Below, one piece after another: positions 26,015-32,342 of a stretch of DNA of 34,596 nt. The notes under the pieces are model-generated. The model saw nothing but the letters and a program-made list of their open reading frames with translations, was not told where the DNA came from and did not search any database. The DNA is from Candidatus Kapaibacterium sp. (GTDB taxonomy: Bacteria > Bacteroidota > Ignavibacteria > Kapaibacteriales > UBA2268). Position 1 is the stretch's first letter. Every line of letters starts with the position of its first letter. The stretch spans positions 1 through 34,596 of the forward strand of contig JAOABA010000048.1 of assembly GCA_026418625.1 (NCBI GenBank), written 5' to 3'. The translations under genes and the position numbers were made by a program.

Positions 26015-26041
26015 TAAAGTTCTTTGAAAACATACCGAAAA
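26015..26041 (+). promoter_or_regulatory. sigma-28 (FliA-type) promoter of flagellin
   Basis: taaagttc at 26015-26022, an 11-base spacer, then accgaaaa at 26034-26041. The known sigma-28 consensus is TAAAGTTT-N11-GCCGATAA; this matches 7 of 8 and 6 of 8 bases with exact spacing. It lies about 70 bases upstream of the flagellin ATG, where such a promoter is expected. Confidence 0.8.
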
Positions 26042-26099
26042 TTGTTGTTGATTAGGAAACAAAATAATGGCAGGAAGCCCGAAATGATTAACAATTACA

Positions 26100-26105
26100 C
26101 GGAGG
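26100..26105 (+). promoter_or_regulatory. flagellin ribosome binding site
   Basis: cggagg lies 6 bases before the ATG at 26112. Two further AGGA motifs lie upstream in the same leader at 26054-26057 and 26072-26075. Three GGA motifs with one in the ribosome site is the layout seen in CsrA-controlled flagellin leaders, so the site may also be a regulator target. Confidence 0.65.
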
Positions 26106-26111
26106 TTTTTT

Positions 26112-27068
26112 ATGCCAACAGCAATTTCGGGAGGTTCTCGAATAAGAACAAACACACCAGCAGAAAATGCATATAATGCATTACAAGCTAGCTCAAACAA
26201 CATCGCACTTCGACAGCTAAGACTGTCAACAGGTAAAAGAATCAATTCAGCTGCAGATGACGTTGCAGGTTACATTACATCAAGAGCATTGATGGCTCGT
26301 AATGGAGGTTTGCAAGCAGCACTCAAAGCAGCAGGCGAAGCGCTCAATGTTACAGCAATTGGACAAGATGCTCTTGACAACATCAATTCTCTATTAACTC
26401 AAATCAAAGATTCTGCATCATTAGCATCTTCAGGTGCAATGGGAACAGATGAAAAAGTTGCTTTAGCCAAAGGAGCTTATAGGTTGGCTCAACAAATTCA
26501 ATTTGTTGTTGATTCAACAGTATTCGGTGGAAAGCAGCTGCTTCAGGGAGCATTTTCCGGTTCTTGGGTTATTGGTTATTATGCTAATAATAACTTACTT
26601 TCTATTGGAATTGACCTAACAACAAGCAATGCTGACTTTAACGTTTCAGGTAATAATTTCAATTTGAATGCTACAAAAGACGCAACAGCTCCCGGTGGCA
26701 ATACAAACGTATTTGCAGGTGTAACAGGTCTTAATCTGGAATCATTAAATAGTGTTTCAGAGACAGATCTTGGCATTTTCTCAACTTCACAAATTAGTCT
26801 AACTTTAACCAGTTTGGCAAATGCGTTGAATAATGTTAACAAAGTTGCTTCTTACCTTGGTGGTATTCAAGTTAGAATAAACTCACAAGAAGAGTTGTTG
26901 AAATCCCAGATAACCAACTATAACGCAGCTATTTCCAGAATACAAGATGCTGATGTTGCAAATGAACAATTGGAGTTAATTAAGGCACAATTTTTGCAAC
27001 AAGCTTCATTGATTTCTTTAGCTCAGGCAAATCAACAACCACAGGCATTTCTGCAGTTGTTTAGATAA
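26112..27068 (+). CDS. fliC: flagellin
   Basis: A 318-residue filament subunit. The conserved N-terminal helical domain (about 10-145) includes LRLSTGKRINSAADDVAGYITSRAL and FGGKQLLQGAFSG. The conserved C-terminal domain (about 235-318) includes YNAAISRIQDADVANEQLEL and ends AFLQLFR. The central variable part is short (about 150-230), so the filament surface would be thin. It is secreted by the flagellar type III system and has no Sec signal. It is transcribed alone from a sigma-28-type promoter and ends at a strong terminator at 27110-27143, as expected for a highly expressed product. The chaperone gene fliS follows. Confidence 0.95.
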   Translation: MPTAISGGSRIRTNTPAENAYNALQASSNNIALRQLRLSTGKRINSAADDVAGYITSRALMARNGGLQAALKAAGEALNVTAIGQDALDNINSLLTQIKDSASLASSGAMGTDEKVALAKGAYRLAQQIQFVVDSTVFGGKQLLQGAFSGSWVIGYYANNNLLSIGIDLTTSNADFNVSGNNFNLNATKDATAPGGNTNVFAGVTGLNLESLNSVSETDLGIFSTSQISLTLTSLANALNNVNKVASYLGGIQVRINSQEELLKSQITNYNAAISRIQDADVANEQLELIKAQFLQQASLISLAQANQQPQAFLQLFR

Positions 27069-27109
27069 AATTTCCTGAGTGAGATGTAATTTGAAATAAA
27101 GGATTTTTT

Positions 27110-27143
27110 GGAAGGCGGTAAAAACTAATCCGCCTTCCTTTAA
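27110..27143 (+). terminator. intrinsic terminator after flagellin
   Basis: A perfect 9-bp stem (ggaaggcgg at 27110-27118, ccgccttcc at 27130-27138) with an 11-base loop is followed by tttaat. It lies 42 bases after the flagellin stop and 27 bases before fliS. It should separate high flagellin expression from the downstream genes, with possible read-through. Confidence 0.85.
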
Positions 27144-27169
27144 TATTAACACAAGAGGTGTAAAAAAAT

Positions 27170-27523
27170 ATGTTAACAGCTTCACAGCAACTTGCAGCAA
27201 ACAGAGCTTATGGCACAAAAAAAGATGGTAGTGTGCCTTCTTATCTTGAACAAGAAGTAATGTCTTGGGACAAAGAAAAATTAATTCTCAAGATGTATGA
27301 TTTATTTTTGGTTAGTGCCAAAAGAAACGATGTCTCGAAGATGAGTAGAATTCTAATTGAATTAATGGGCTCCCTTAATTTTGAAGTTGAAGATACAGCT
27401 ACCAGACTTTACAGGTTGTATGAATACACTCAAAGATGTATTTTTCAGAAAAACATAGACGAAGCTTCTTTTATTATCAGAGAGCTAAGGGATGCTTGGG
27501 CTAAAGCTTTTAACTATGAATGA
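27170..27523 (+). CDS. fliS: flagellin export chaperone FliS
   Basis: A 117-residue helical protein that binds the C-terminus of flagellin to prevent early assembly. NRAYGTKK is the FliS opening pattern, followed by KLILKMYDLFLVSAKRND and a closing helix DEASFIIRELRDAWAKAF. A SYLEQEVMSWDKEK insert precedes the core. Position directly after flagellin and before fliD is the classic arrangement. Confidence 0.88.
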   Translation: MLTASQQLAANRAYGTKKDGSVPSYLEQEVMSWDKEKLILKMYDLFLVSAKRNDVSKMSRILIELMGSLNFEVEDTATRLYRLYEYTQRCIFQKNIDEASFIIRELRDAWAKAFNYE

Positions 27524-27616
27524 CGATAATTAATAATGTGTTAAGATGGAACTTCGAACTATTATGTTTAATAATTCAGGGAAGAAGAAAATAGTAATAA
27601 TATAGATTTTAAGATA

Positions 27617-29059
27617 ATGGCTGATTTATTAAGTCAAATACAGAGTTTAACTGAAAACAACTCAAACAAAAGCACAACTGCTGCAGATCAATTAGCTGAA
27701 GCTTACAAAAGATCTCAGCAAAATAGGATTGATGTGCTTACTAATAAACAAAAAGCCCTTGAACAAAAACAGCAATTCTTTATTCAACTCAAATCGAAAA
27801 TTGACAGTTTAATCAACAATATTGATGTGTTCACTGCATCAAATGCTCCCTCAAAATTTAAAATTAAAAGTGTAACATCATCCAAAAATGATGTTCTGAC
27901 AGCCACTGCTGACAAAGATGCAATCTTGGGAATTAACTCTGTCAAAGTAAACAGATTAGCTTCAAACGATGTTTTAATTACTAAAAGATTAAATTTAGGT
28001 GACACAGAGTTATTTAGTGTTACTGGTGAAGATCTTACATTTAAGATAAATAATAAGGAAATCAAAGTTTCGATAGCAGAGGGTTCGACCAATGAACAAG
28101 CAATGAAAGCCATAGTGAAGGCTATAAATGCTACAGAAGATCTTAAAGTAACTGCATCTTATGTAAAAGACACATCATCTACAGGAAGAATTACTCTTAC
28201 GGCAAAAGAAACTGGTCAGTCAAATAAGATTATGTTTGACGACAATGGTAGTAATGTTCTAAACGCTTTGGGTTTAGACAATGTTAATCCAAATACAGAA
28301 AATAGAACACAAAATATTACCGGGAATCAATATGCTTATTATAAATTGTCTAATATTGAACAGTTAAATTCAGAAATTGAGATTAATGGTCTAAATATTT
28401 CACGAGAGAGTAATTCTATTAATGACGTTCTTCCCGGTTTAACACTTAACTTATTGAAAGCCCAAGAAACTAATGAACAGGCAGTTACTTTAACAGCTGA
28501 TGTTAATACTAATGGAGTTGAAAATCTTATTAATCCAATATTAAATAGTTATAATGATTTAATAAAATTTTTAAGATCAAACAATAACATTGTCAAATCA
28601 GAAAGTTCAGTAGGGTCATTACTTTTCAATATCAGGTCATTGTCGAGTCAGTCGATAACGCCTCTTTCAGGTAGTGATATGAAATATCTGACTGATATTG
28701 GAATTAAGATCAATAATGACGGGACTTTGTCAATCAATGATAAGACCAAATTGACACAAGCACTAAAGAATAATCCTGAAGAGGTTGCAAATTTATTTAC
28801 AGCAAATGACGGATTTGCTAAAAAGTTGGAAAAATCTATTGAAATGCTTTTGGGTGACAAAGGTTTAATTCAATCAAAGAAAAAATCACTCGGCGATCAA
28901 ATTGAGCAGACAATTAAACGTAACAAAGAGGTTACGGCAAGTATTGACAGACAAGCAGAAAATTTAAAAAAAGAATATACTTCTATGTTGAAAGTATATC
29001 TTGAGGCTCAGTCTCAATATAGTAATTTATTATCTAATTTTTCATCAATTAATTATTGA
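27617..29059 (+). CDS. fliD: flagellar filament cap protein FliD (HAP2)
   Basis: A 480-residue cap protein. The N-terminal coiled-coil domain (about 20-110) includes LAEAYKRSQQNRIDVLTNKQKALEQK. A middle domain has INGLNISRESNSINDVLPGLTLNLLKA, the most conserved FliD stretch, near 258-284. The C-terminal coiled coil includes DIGIKINNDGTLSINDKTKLTQALKNNPEEVANLF and ends in long helices. The usual opening motif with GLGSGLD is missing; the protein begins directly with a Ser/Asn-rich helix. The cap promotes flagellin assembly at the tip. The gene lies between fliS and flaG. Confidence 0.9.
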   Translation: MADLLSQIQSLTENNSNKSTTAADQLAEAYKRSQQNRIDVLTNKQKALEQKQQFFIQLKSKIDSLINNIDVFTASNAPSKFKIKSVTSSKNDVLTATADKDAILGINSVKVNRLASNDVLITKRLNLGDTELFSVTGEDLTFKINNKEIKVSIAEGSTNEQAMKAIVKAINATEDLKVTASYVKDTSSTGRITLTAKETGQSNKIMFDDNGSNVLNALGLDNVNPNTENRTQNITGNQYAYYKLSNIEQLNSEIEINGLNISRESNSINDVLPGLTLNLLKAQETNEQAVTLTADVNTNGVENLINPILNSYNDLIKFLRSNNNIVKSESSVGSLLFNIRSLSSQSITPLSGSDMKYLTDIGIKINNDGTLSINDKTKLTQALKNNPEEVANLFTANDGFAKKLEKSIEMLLGDKGLIQSKKKSLGDQIEQTIKRNKEVTASIDRQAENLKKEYTSMLKVYLEAQSQYSNLLSNFSSINY

Positions 29060-29068
29060 GGTAGTTAG

Positions 29069-29197
29069 TTGTTTCTGTATGTAAAATATAATAATTCAAA
29101 TCATACTCCTTATGTTGAACTATTGAACATTTCAAAATCTGCATACGTAATGACTAACATACCTCATACTTTTAAAGAAGGAGGGGAACATGATTAA
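29069..29197 (+). CDS. possible 42-codon gene bridging fliD and flaG
   Basis: An open frame of 42 codons starts at TTG 29069, 7 bases after gagg (29058-29061, overlapping the fliD stop), and ends at TAA 29195-29197, overlapping the flaG start by 8 bp. GC by codon position is 40, 26 and 19 percent (counted by hand), the graded pattern expected of genes in an AT-rich genome. The product would begin FLYVKYNNSNHTPYVEL. No family is recognised and no signal or membrane segment is seen. It could be chance; it could also be a real small flagellar gene or a translational coupler. Confidence 0.35.
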   Translation: MFLYVKYNNSNHTPYVELLNISKSAYVMTNIPHTFKEGGEHD

Positions 29198-29603
29198 TAA
29201 CATTCAAAGTTTGCCTTCCGTATTAACAAAAACTTATAATGATTCAGTTATAACAAGAGAAAGAAATTCGGAGACAAACAATCTATGGGCTAATAATGCA
29301 TCTAAATTAACAGATCAAATCGTTAAAAATTCAGGTTTTAAATCAATATTTAAAAATGAGAAAACAGATGAGAAAAAGCCTGACTATTCAAAAATTGCAG
29401 ATAAGTTGCAATCACTCGTCGGCGAAGATAGCGTTATTTTCGAAATTTCAAAAGATAAAGAAACCAATAAAATGATTATTAAAGTCATTGATAGTAAAAC
29501 TAAAGAAGTATTGCAACAATATCCGCCGGAGATAACCCTTAAAATAGCTCGGATAGTTGCAAAATCGATGGAAAGCGGGATATTAACAAATGCAACTGTA
29601 TAA
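29190..29603 (+). CDS. flaG: FlaG-family flagellar protein
   Basis: A 137-residue protein of the FlaG family. The first 60 residues are polar and disordered-looking. The FlaG core follows from about 75: SVIFEISKDKETNKMIIKVIDSKTKEVLQQYPPEITLKIARIV, with the diagnostic V-D--T-EV--Q-PPE pattern. FlaG proteins are linked to filament length in several bacteria. It has a very strong ribosome site (gaaggagggg). It lies between fliD and a FliT-like gene that overlaps it by 14 bp. Confidence 0.87.
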   Translation: MINNIQSLPSVLTKTYNDSVITRERNSETNNLWANNASKLTDQIVKNSGFKSIFKNEKTDEKKPDYSKIADKLQSLVGEDSVIFEISKDKETNKMIIKVIDSKTKEVLQQYPPEITLKIARIVAKSMESGILTNATV

Positions 29604-29940
29604 TAATTCAATAGACATAGTTTTTGATAATCTGGAAGAAAAAACAAATCAGATATCTACCTTCTTATCTGATATTGATACTCTACATTCTGCACAAATT
29701 GATGTTTTAATGAATCTTTATGAAGATAGAAAAGAATCATTGGAGCAAATTGCTTTTTGGTTTAATTCAGATAATAAAGCTTTGCAACCAGAAATAAAAA
29801 GAAACATTCAGAATAGGATGGATAAACTTTTGAAAAATGATGCCGATAATTTAATAGTTATAAAAAATAAATTAGATGAATTAGCCAATAAATTGAGAAA
29901 TTTAAATAAAAATAAATCGTTATTAGTTTATATTAAATAG
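29590..29940 (+). CDS. FliT-like flagellar chaperone (putative)
   Basis: A 116-residue, almost wholly helical, highly charged protein without signal or membrane segment. FliT and FlgN chaperones have exactly this character and diverge too fast to be recognised by motif. Its place after fliS-fliD-flaG, with a 14-bp overlap with flaG, is the usual spot for FliT, the chaperone of FliD. The call is therefore mostly contextual. It could equally be another small export chaperone of the FlgN type. Confidence 0.55.
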   Translation: MQLYNNSIDIVFDNLEEKTNQISTFLSDIDTLHSAQIDVLMNLYEDRKESLEQIAFWFNSDNKALQPEIKRNIQNRMDKLLKNDADNLIVIKNKLDELANKLRNLNKNKSLLVYIK

Positions 29941-29948
29941 GGTTGTAT

Positions 29949-30215
29949 ATGACAATAAACAAAATCAACAGCGATAACATCTATCGGGTTAATGAGCAAC
30001 AAGGTGTTGCCCTTCGGGAAAAGGAACTTGTTCAATCCCAAAAGATCCAAGAAGAGCAAGCGAAACAATCTGTAAATGATAAGCTTGAAATTTCAAATGA
30101 AGGAAAAAGAATGCAAATGATACAGTCAAGAATTAACTCAGGTTATTACGATAAACCCGAGGTTATGAGGGAACTTGCTCTTAAGCTCTCCAAAGCTTTT
30201 CCACCAGAAGAATAA
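29949..30215 (+). CDS. flgM: FlgM-like anti-sigma-28 factor (putative)
   Basis: An 88-residue polar protein, from the ATG at 29949 (a TTG at 29943 is also in frame). The last 45 residues match the FlgM sigma-28-binding region in pattern: NDKLEISNEGKRMQMIQSRINSGYYDKPEVMRELALKL, with the SGxY stretch and the spacing of helices typical of FlgM. FlgM holds sigma-28 inactive until it is secreted through the finished hook. It ends the flagellar run, 8 bases after the FliT-like gene, and the flagellin promoter upstream is of sigma-28 type. This context supports the call. Confidence 0.7.
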   Translation: MTINKINSDNIYRVNEQQGVALREKELVQSQKIQEEQAKQSVNDKLEISNEGKRMQMIQSRINSGYYDKPEVMRELALKLSKAFPPEE

Positions 30216-30241
30216 TCTAAACAAAAATACTGGAAAGAATT

Positions 30242-30271
30242 AAAATTCCCGTCAGAGCGGGAATTTTTTTT
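30242..30271. terminator. bidirectional intrinsic terminator
   Basis: A perfect 10-bp stem (aaaattcccg at 30242-30251, cgggaatttt at 30258-30267) with a 6-base loop is flanked by T-runs on both strands. It lies between the converging flagellar run and the outer-membrane gene, touching the stop codon of the latter. It can serve both directions. Confidence 0.9.
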
Positions 30272-32312
30272 AATTATCGAATGCCCAATGTAAAGAGATT
30301 CTTAAATTCCTGTTATACATCGGATAATATTTCAAGTAATAATAATTAAATGAGAGAATATTTTGTAGTGAAATATTAACGTAAACTGTGCCCAATCTGG
30401 CTTTTCCATAAATATTGATACCATTAAAAAAGAATTGAGATTTTTCCTGTTCCCCTTGATGGAGAAATTCAGGTAATATATAATTTCTATGAAGTGGATT
30501 AAAGTTCATAGCTCTGTGTGGAGTTATGATTAAAGCATCAAAACCAAGTCTTACATAACTTCTTCCTCGGCTTATTTCATAATAACTATCAAAGGAAGGA
30601 TAAAGTAATGGAAATATGTCCGTTTCAATGCCATTTAAGAAAAATTTTTGAACTATCAGCTTAATGTGGGAATGAAAATTTTTAAATAATGAAAATTTTA
30701 ACGAAAGACTTGCTCCAAAACTTGTTAAATCATCTTCATTAGTAAATGATAAATCCTGAATAATATTATTTTTATAAATTGGTTTCGATATAATAGGTGA
30801 TTGAGTCTTGCGATAAAAAAAATCAGATGATAAATTGAATAATTCATTTGACCAGTTTATTTCACCAAGAAATAAAATCCCGGTTTCTTTTGAAAGATGA
30901 AATCCTTCTGCAGGTGTGGGAATTCTATCGAACTTGGAAAAATCAATCATAATATTTGAATTATTATTAAAAATATACTTGAATTTTGAACCAGCATTCA
31001 AAAAATAGTAAGTATTGCTTACGCCTGTTCTAATACCACCTGAAATAGAAAAATTTTTAGAAAAAGGATTTGTTAAAAAATGCCCAAAAGCAGACCAGTT
31101 TAAGTTATCCAGTCCATTATAATAAATTCCTTGTTCATTTTTGAGGTAATTTATTTCACCCCCGGATTTTAAATGAAATAGTGAACTTATTGCTAAATCG
31201 ATAACTGCATTTAATCCCAATAAGATAGAATAGTTGTTTGTAAAAATGATTGAGTCGTTATCATTCAGAAATATCTCATTTTGTCTTTTTTGATGCCATT
31301 CCGAATGTGAAAAAAATAAAGAGGATTTGAATATGTTTGATTCAATAGGGTCAAAAGAGTTTAATATTTCTTCAGAAAATTCTGAGGAATCAGTCTTGTA
31401 ATTATCACTTAAAAGCGAAGTAAATGTCAGTGTTAAATCGTGCTTGAAAACTCGTTCATTCAATTGATCATATTTTGGATTAGCAATTAATTCATCGTAT
31501 AAATTATCTGAATTTATTTTATCAATGCCACCATTAGTGCCTTGTCCGTGATTGGTGAAAATATCAAACAAAGAAATATTGATTTTATCGTTGATGTTCC
31601 ATCTTAGACCTCCTCGTAAGTTCCAAGAGTCCATCCAAGTATTGTCAAAACGTCCTTTAACAGACATTCTGCGATAACCAAAGGTAAAATTAACATTTGG
31701 CATAAAATTCTGGCTAAAAACACCGTCAGATGCTAAAAAGTCATAAGCAGCTTGGGAAAACCAAATTTTAGTATAAGGCTTTCTTGTATTATAAATTCTT
31801 TCCTGAAAATTAATAAGAGAACTTGACGAGTTGTTTGAAAAAATTATAGCGTCAGATCCTGAAAAAATTTCAATGTTCTCGAAATACTCTACCGGAAAAG
31901 TCTCAAAATTAAAAAATGGGTATTGGAAATCATTAATTTCTCTACCATTGAAACGAAAAGATAAGCCAGACGGAAAACCACCGAAAAGTGAAAATGAATT
32001 AAGGTTTGCATAATTACCAAGATTCAATGGATAAACAGGTAACTTTTCGGTGAAAATATCCATTAGGGAAGTATAATCTGAAAATAAGATGGAATCCTTG
32101 GAAATGATTAAAAAAGGGTTAATTTTTTTATTTGAAATTTTTCCGTGAATTGTTAATGGTTTGAAGAAAAGAATACTATCATTTCCTGATTTAATCGAAA
32201 CGGCTGAATCAAGTTTATTGTCAACAGTTAATGAATCCGAAAGTGCAAAGACATAATAGGAATAATTTACAAAGATAAAAACTAAGCAAATTATTTTTAT
32301 TATGATTTTCAC
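30270..32312 (-). CDS. TonB-dependent receptor-like outer-membrane protein (putative)
   Basis: A 680-residue exported protein with a signal sequence (hydrophobic residues 3-23). Residues of about 70-180 resemble a TonB plug: SLMDIFTEKLPVYPLNLGNYANLNSFSLFGG, FRFNGREINDF and VEYFENIEIFSGSDAIIF, which follow the order of plug strands. The rest alternates hydrophobic strands with Asn/Ser-rich loops and ends with an aromatic-rich strand (NLRISLHWAFDN), as in outer-membrane barrels. No TonB box was recognised, and the protein is divergent. It follows gyrA on the same strand with a 30-bp gap. The substrate is unknown. Confidence 0.65.
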   Translation of the reverse strand: MKIIIKIICLVFIFVNYSYYVFALSDSLTVDNKLDSAVSIKSGNDSILFFKPLTIHGKISNKKINPFLIISKDSILFSDYTSLMDIFTEKLPVYPLNLGNYANLNSFSLFGGFPSGLSFRFNGREINDFQYPFFNFETFPVEYFENIEIFSGSDAIIFSNNSSSSLINFQERIYNTRKPYTKIWFSQAAYDFLASDGVFSQNFMPNVNFTFGYRRMSVKGRFDNTWMDSWNLRGGLRWNINDKINISLFDIFTNHGQGTNGGIDKINSDNLYDELIANPKYDQLNERVFKHDLTLTFTSLLSDNYKTDSSEFSEEILNSFDPIESNIFKSSLFFSHSEWHQKRQNEIFLNDNDSIIFTNNYSILLGLNAVIDLAISSLFHLKSGGEINYLKNEQGIYYNGLDNLNWSAFGHFLTNPFSKNFSISGGIRTGVSNTYYFLNAGSKFKYIFNNNSNIMIDFSKFDRIPTPAEGFHLSKETGILFLGEINWSNELFNLSSDFFYRKTQSPIISKPIYKNNIIQDLSFTNEDDLTSFGASLSLKFSLFKNFHSHIKLIVQKFFLNGIETDIFPLLYPSFDSYYEISRGRSYVRLGFDALIITPHRAMNFNPLHRNYILPEFLHQGEQEKSQFFFNGINIYGKARLGTVYVNISLQNILSFNYYYLKYYPMYNRNLRISLHWAFDN

Positions 32313-32342
32313 AAAATTTAATAATATGGATAAAGTAAATTC

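Noticed and set aside
26067-26087. 6-codon leader ORF in the flagellin leader
   Set aside because: Too short to support as a gene and lacks a clear ribosome site; mentioned only within the leader finding.
27097-27122. Sigma-28-like boxes upstream of fliS (taaaggat ... gcggtaaa)
   Set aside because: Only 5 of 8 bases match at -10, spacing is one base short, and the -10 overlaps the flagellin terminator stem.
27546-27605. 19-codon ORF between fliS and fliD
   Set aside because: Very short, weak ribosome site and no overlap with its neighbours; likely chance.
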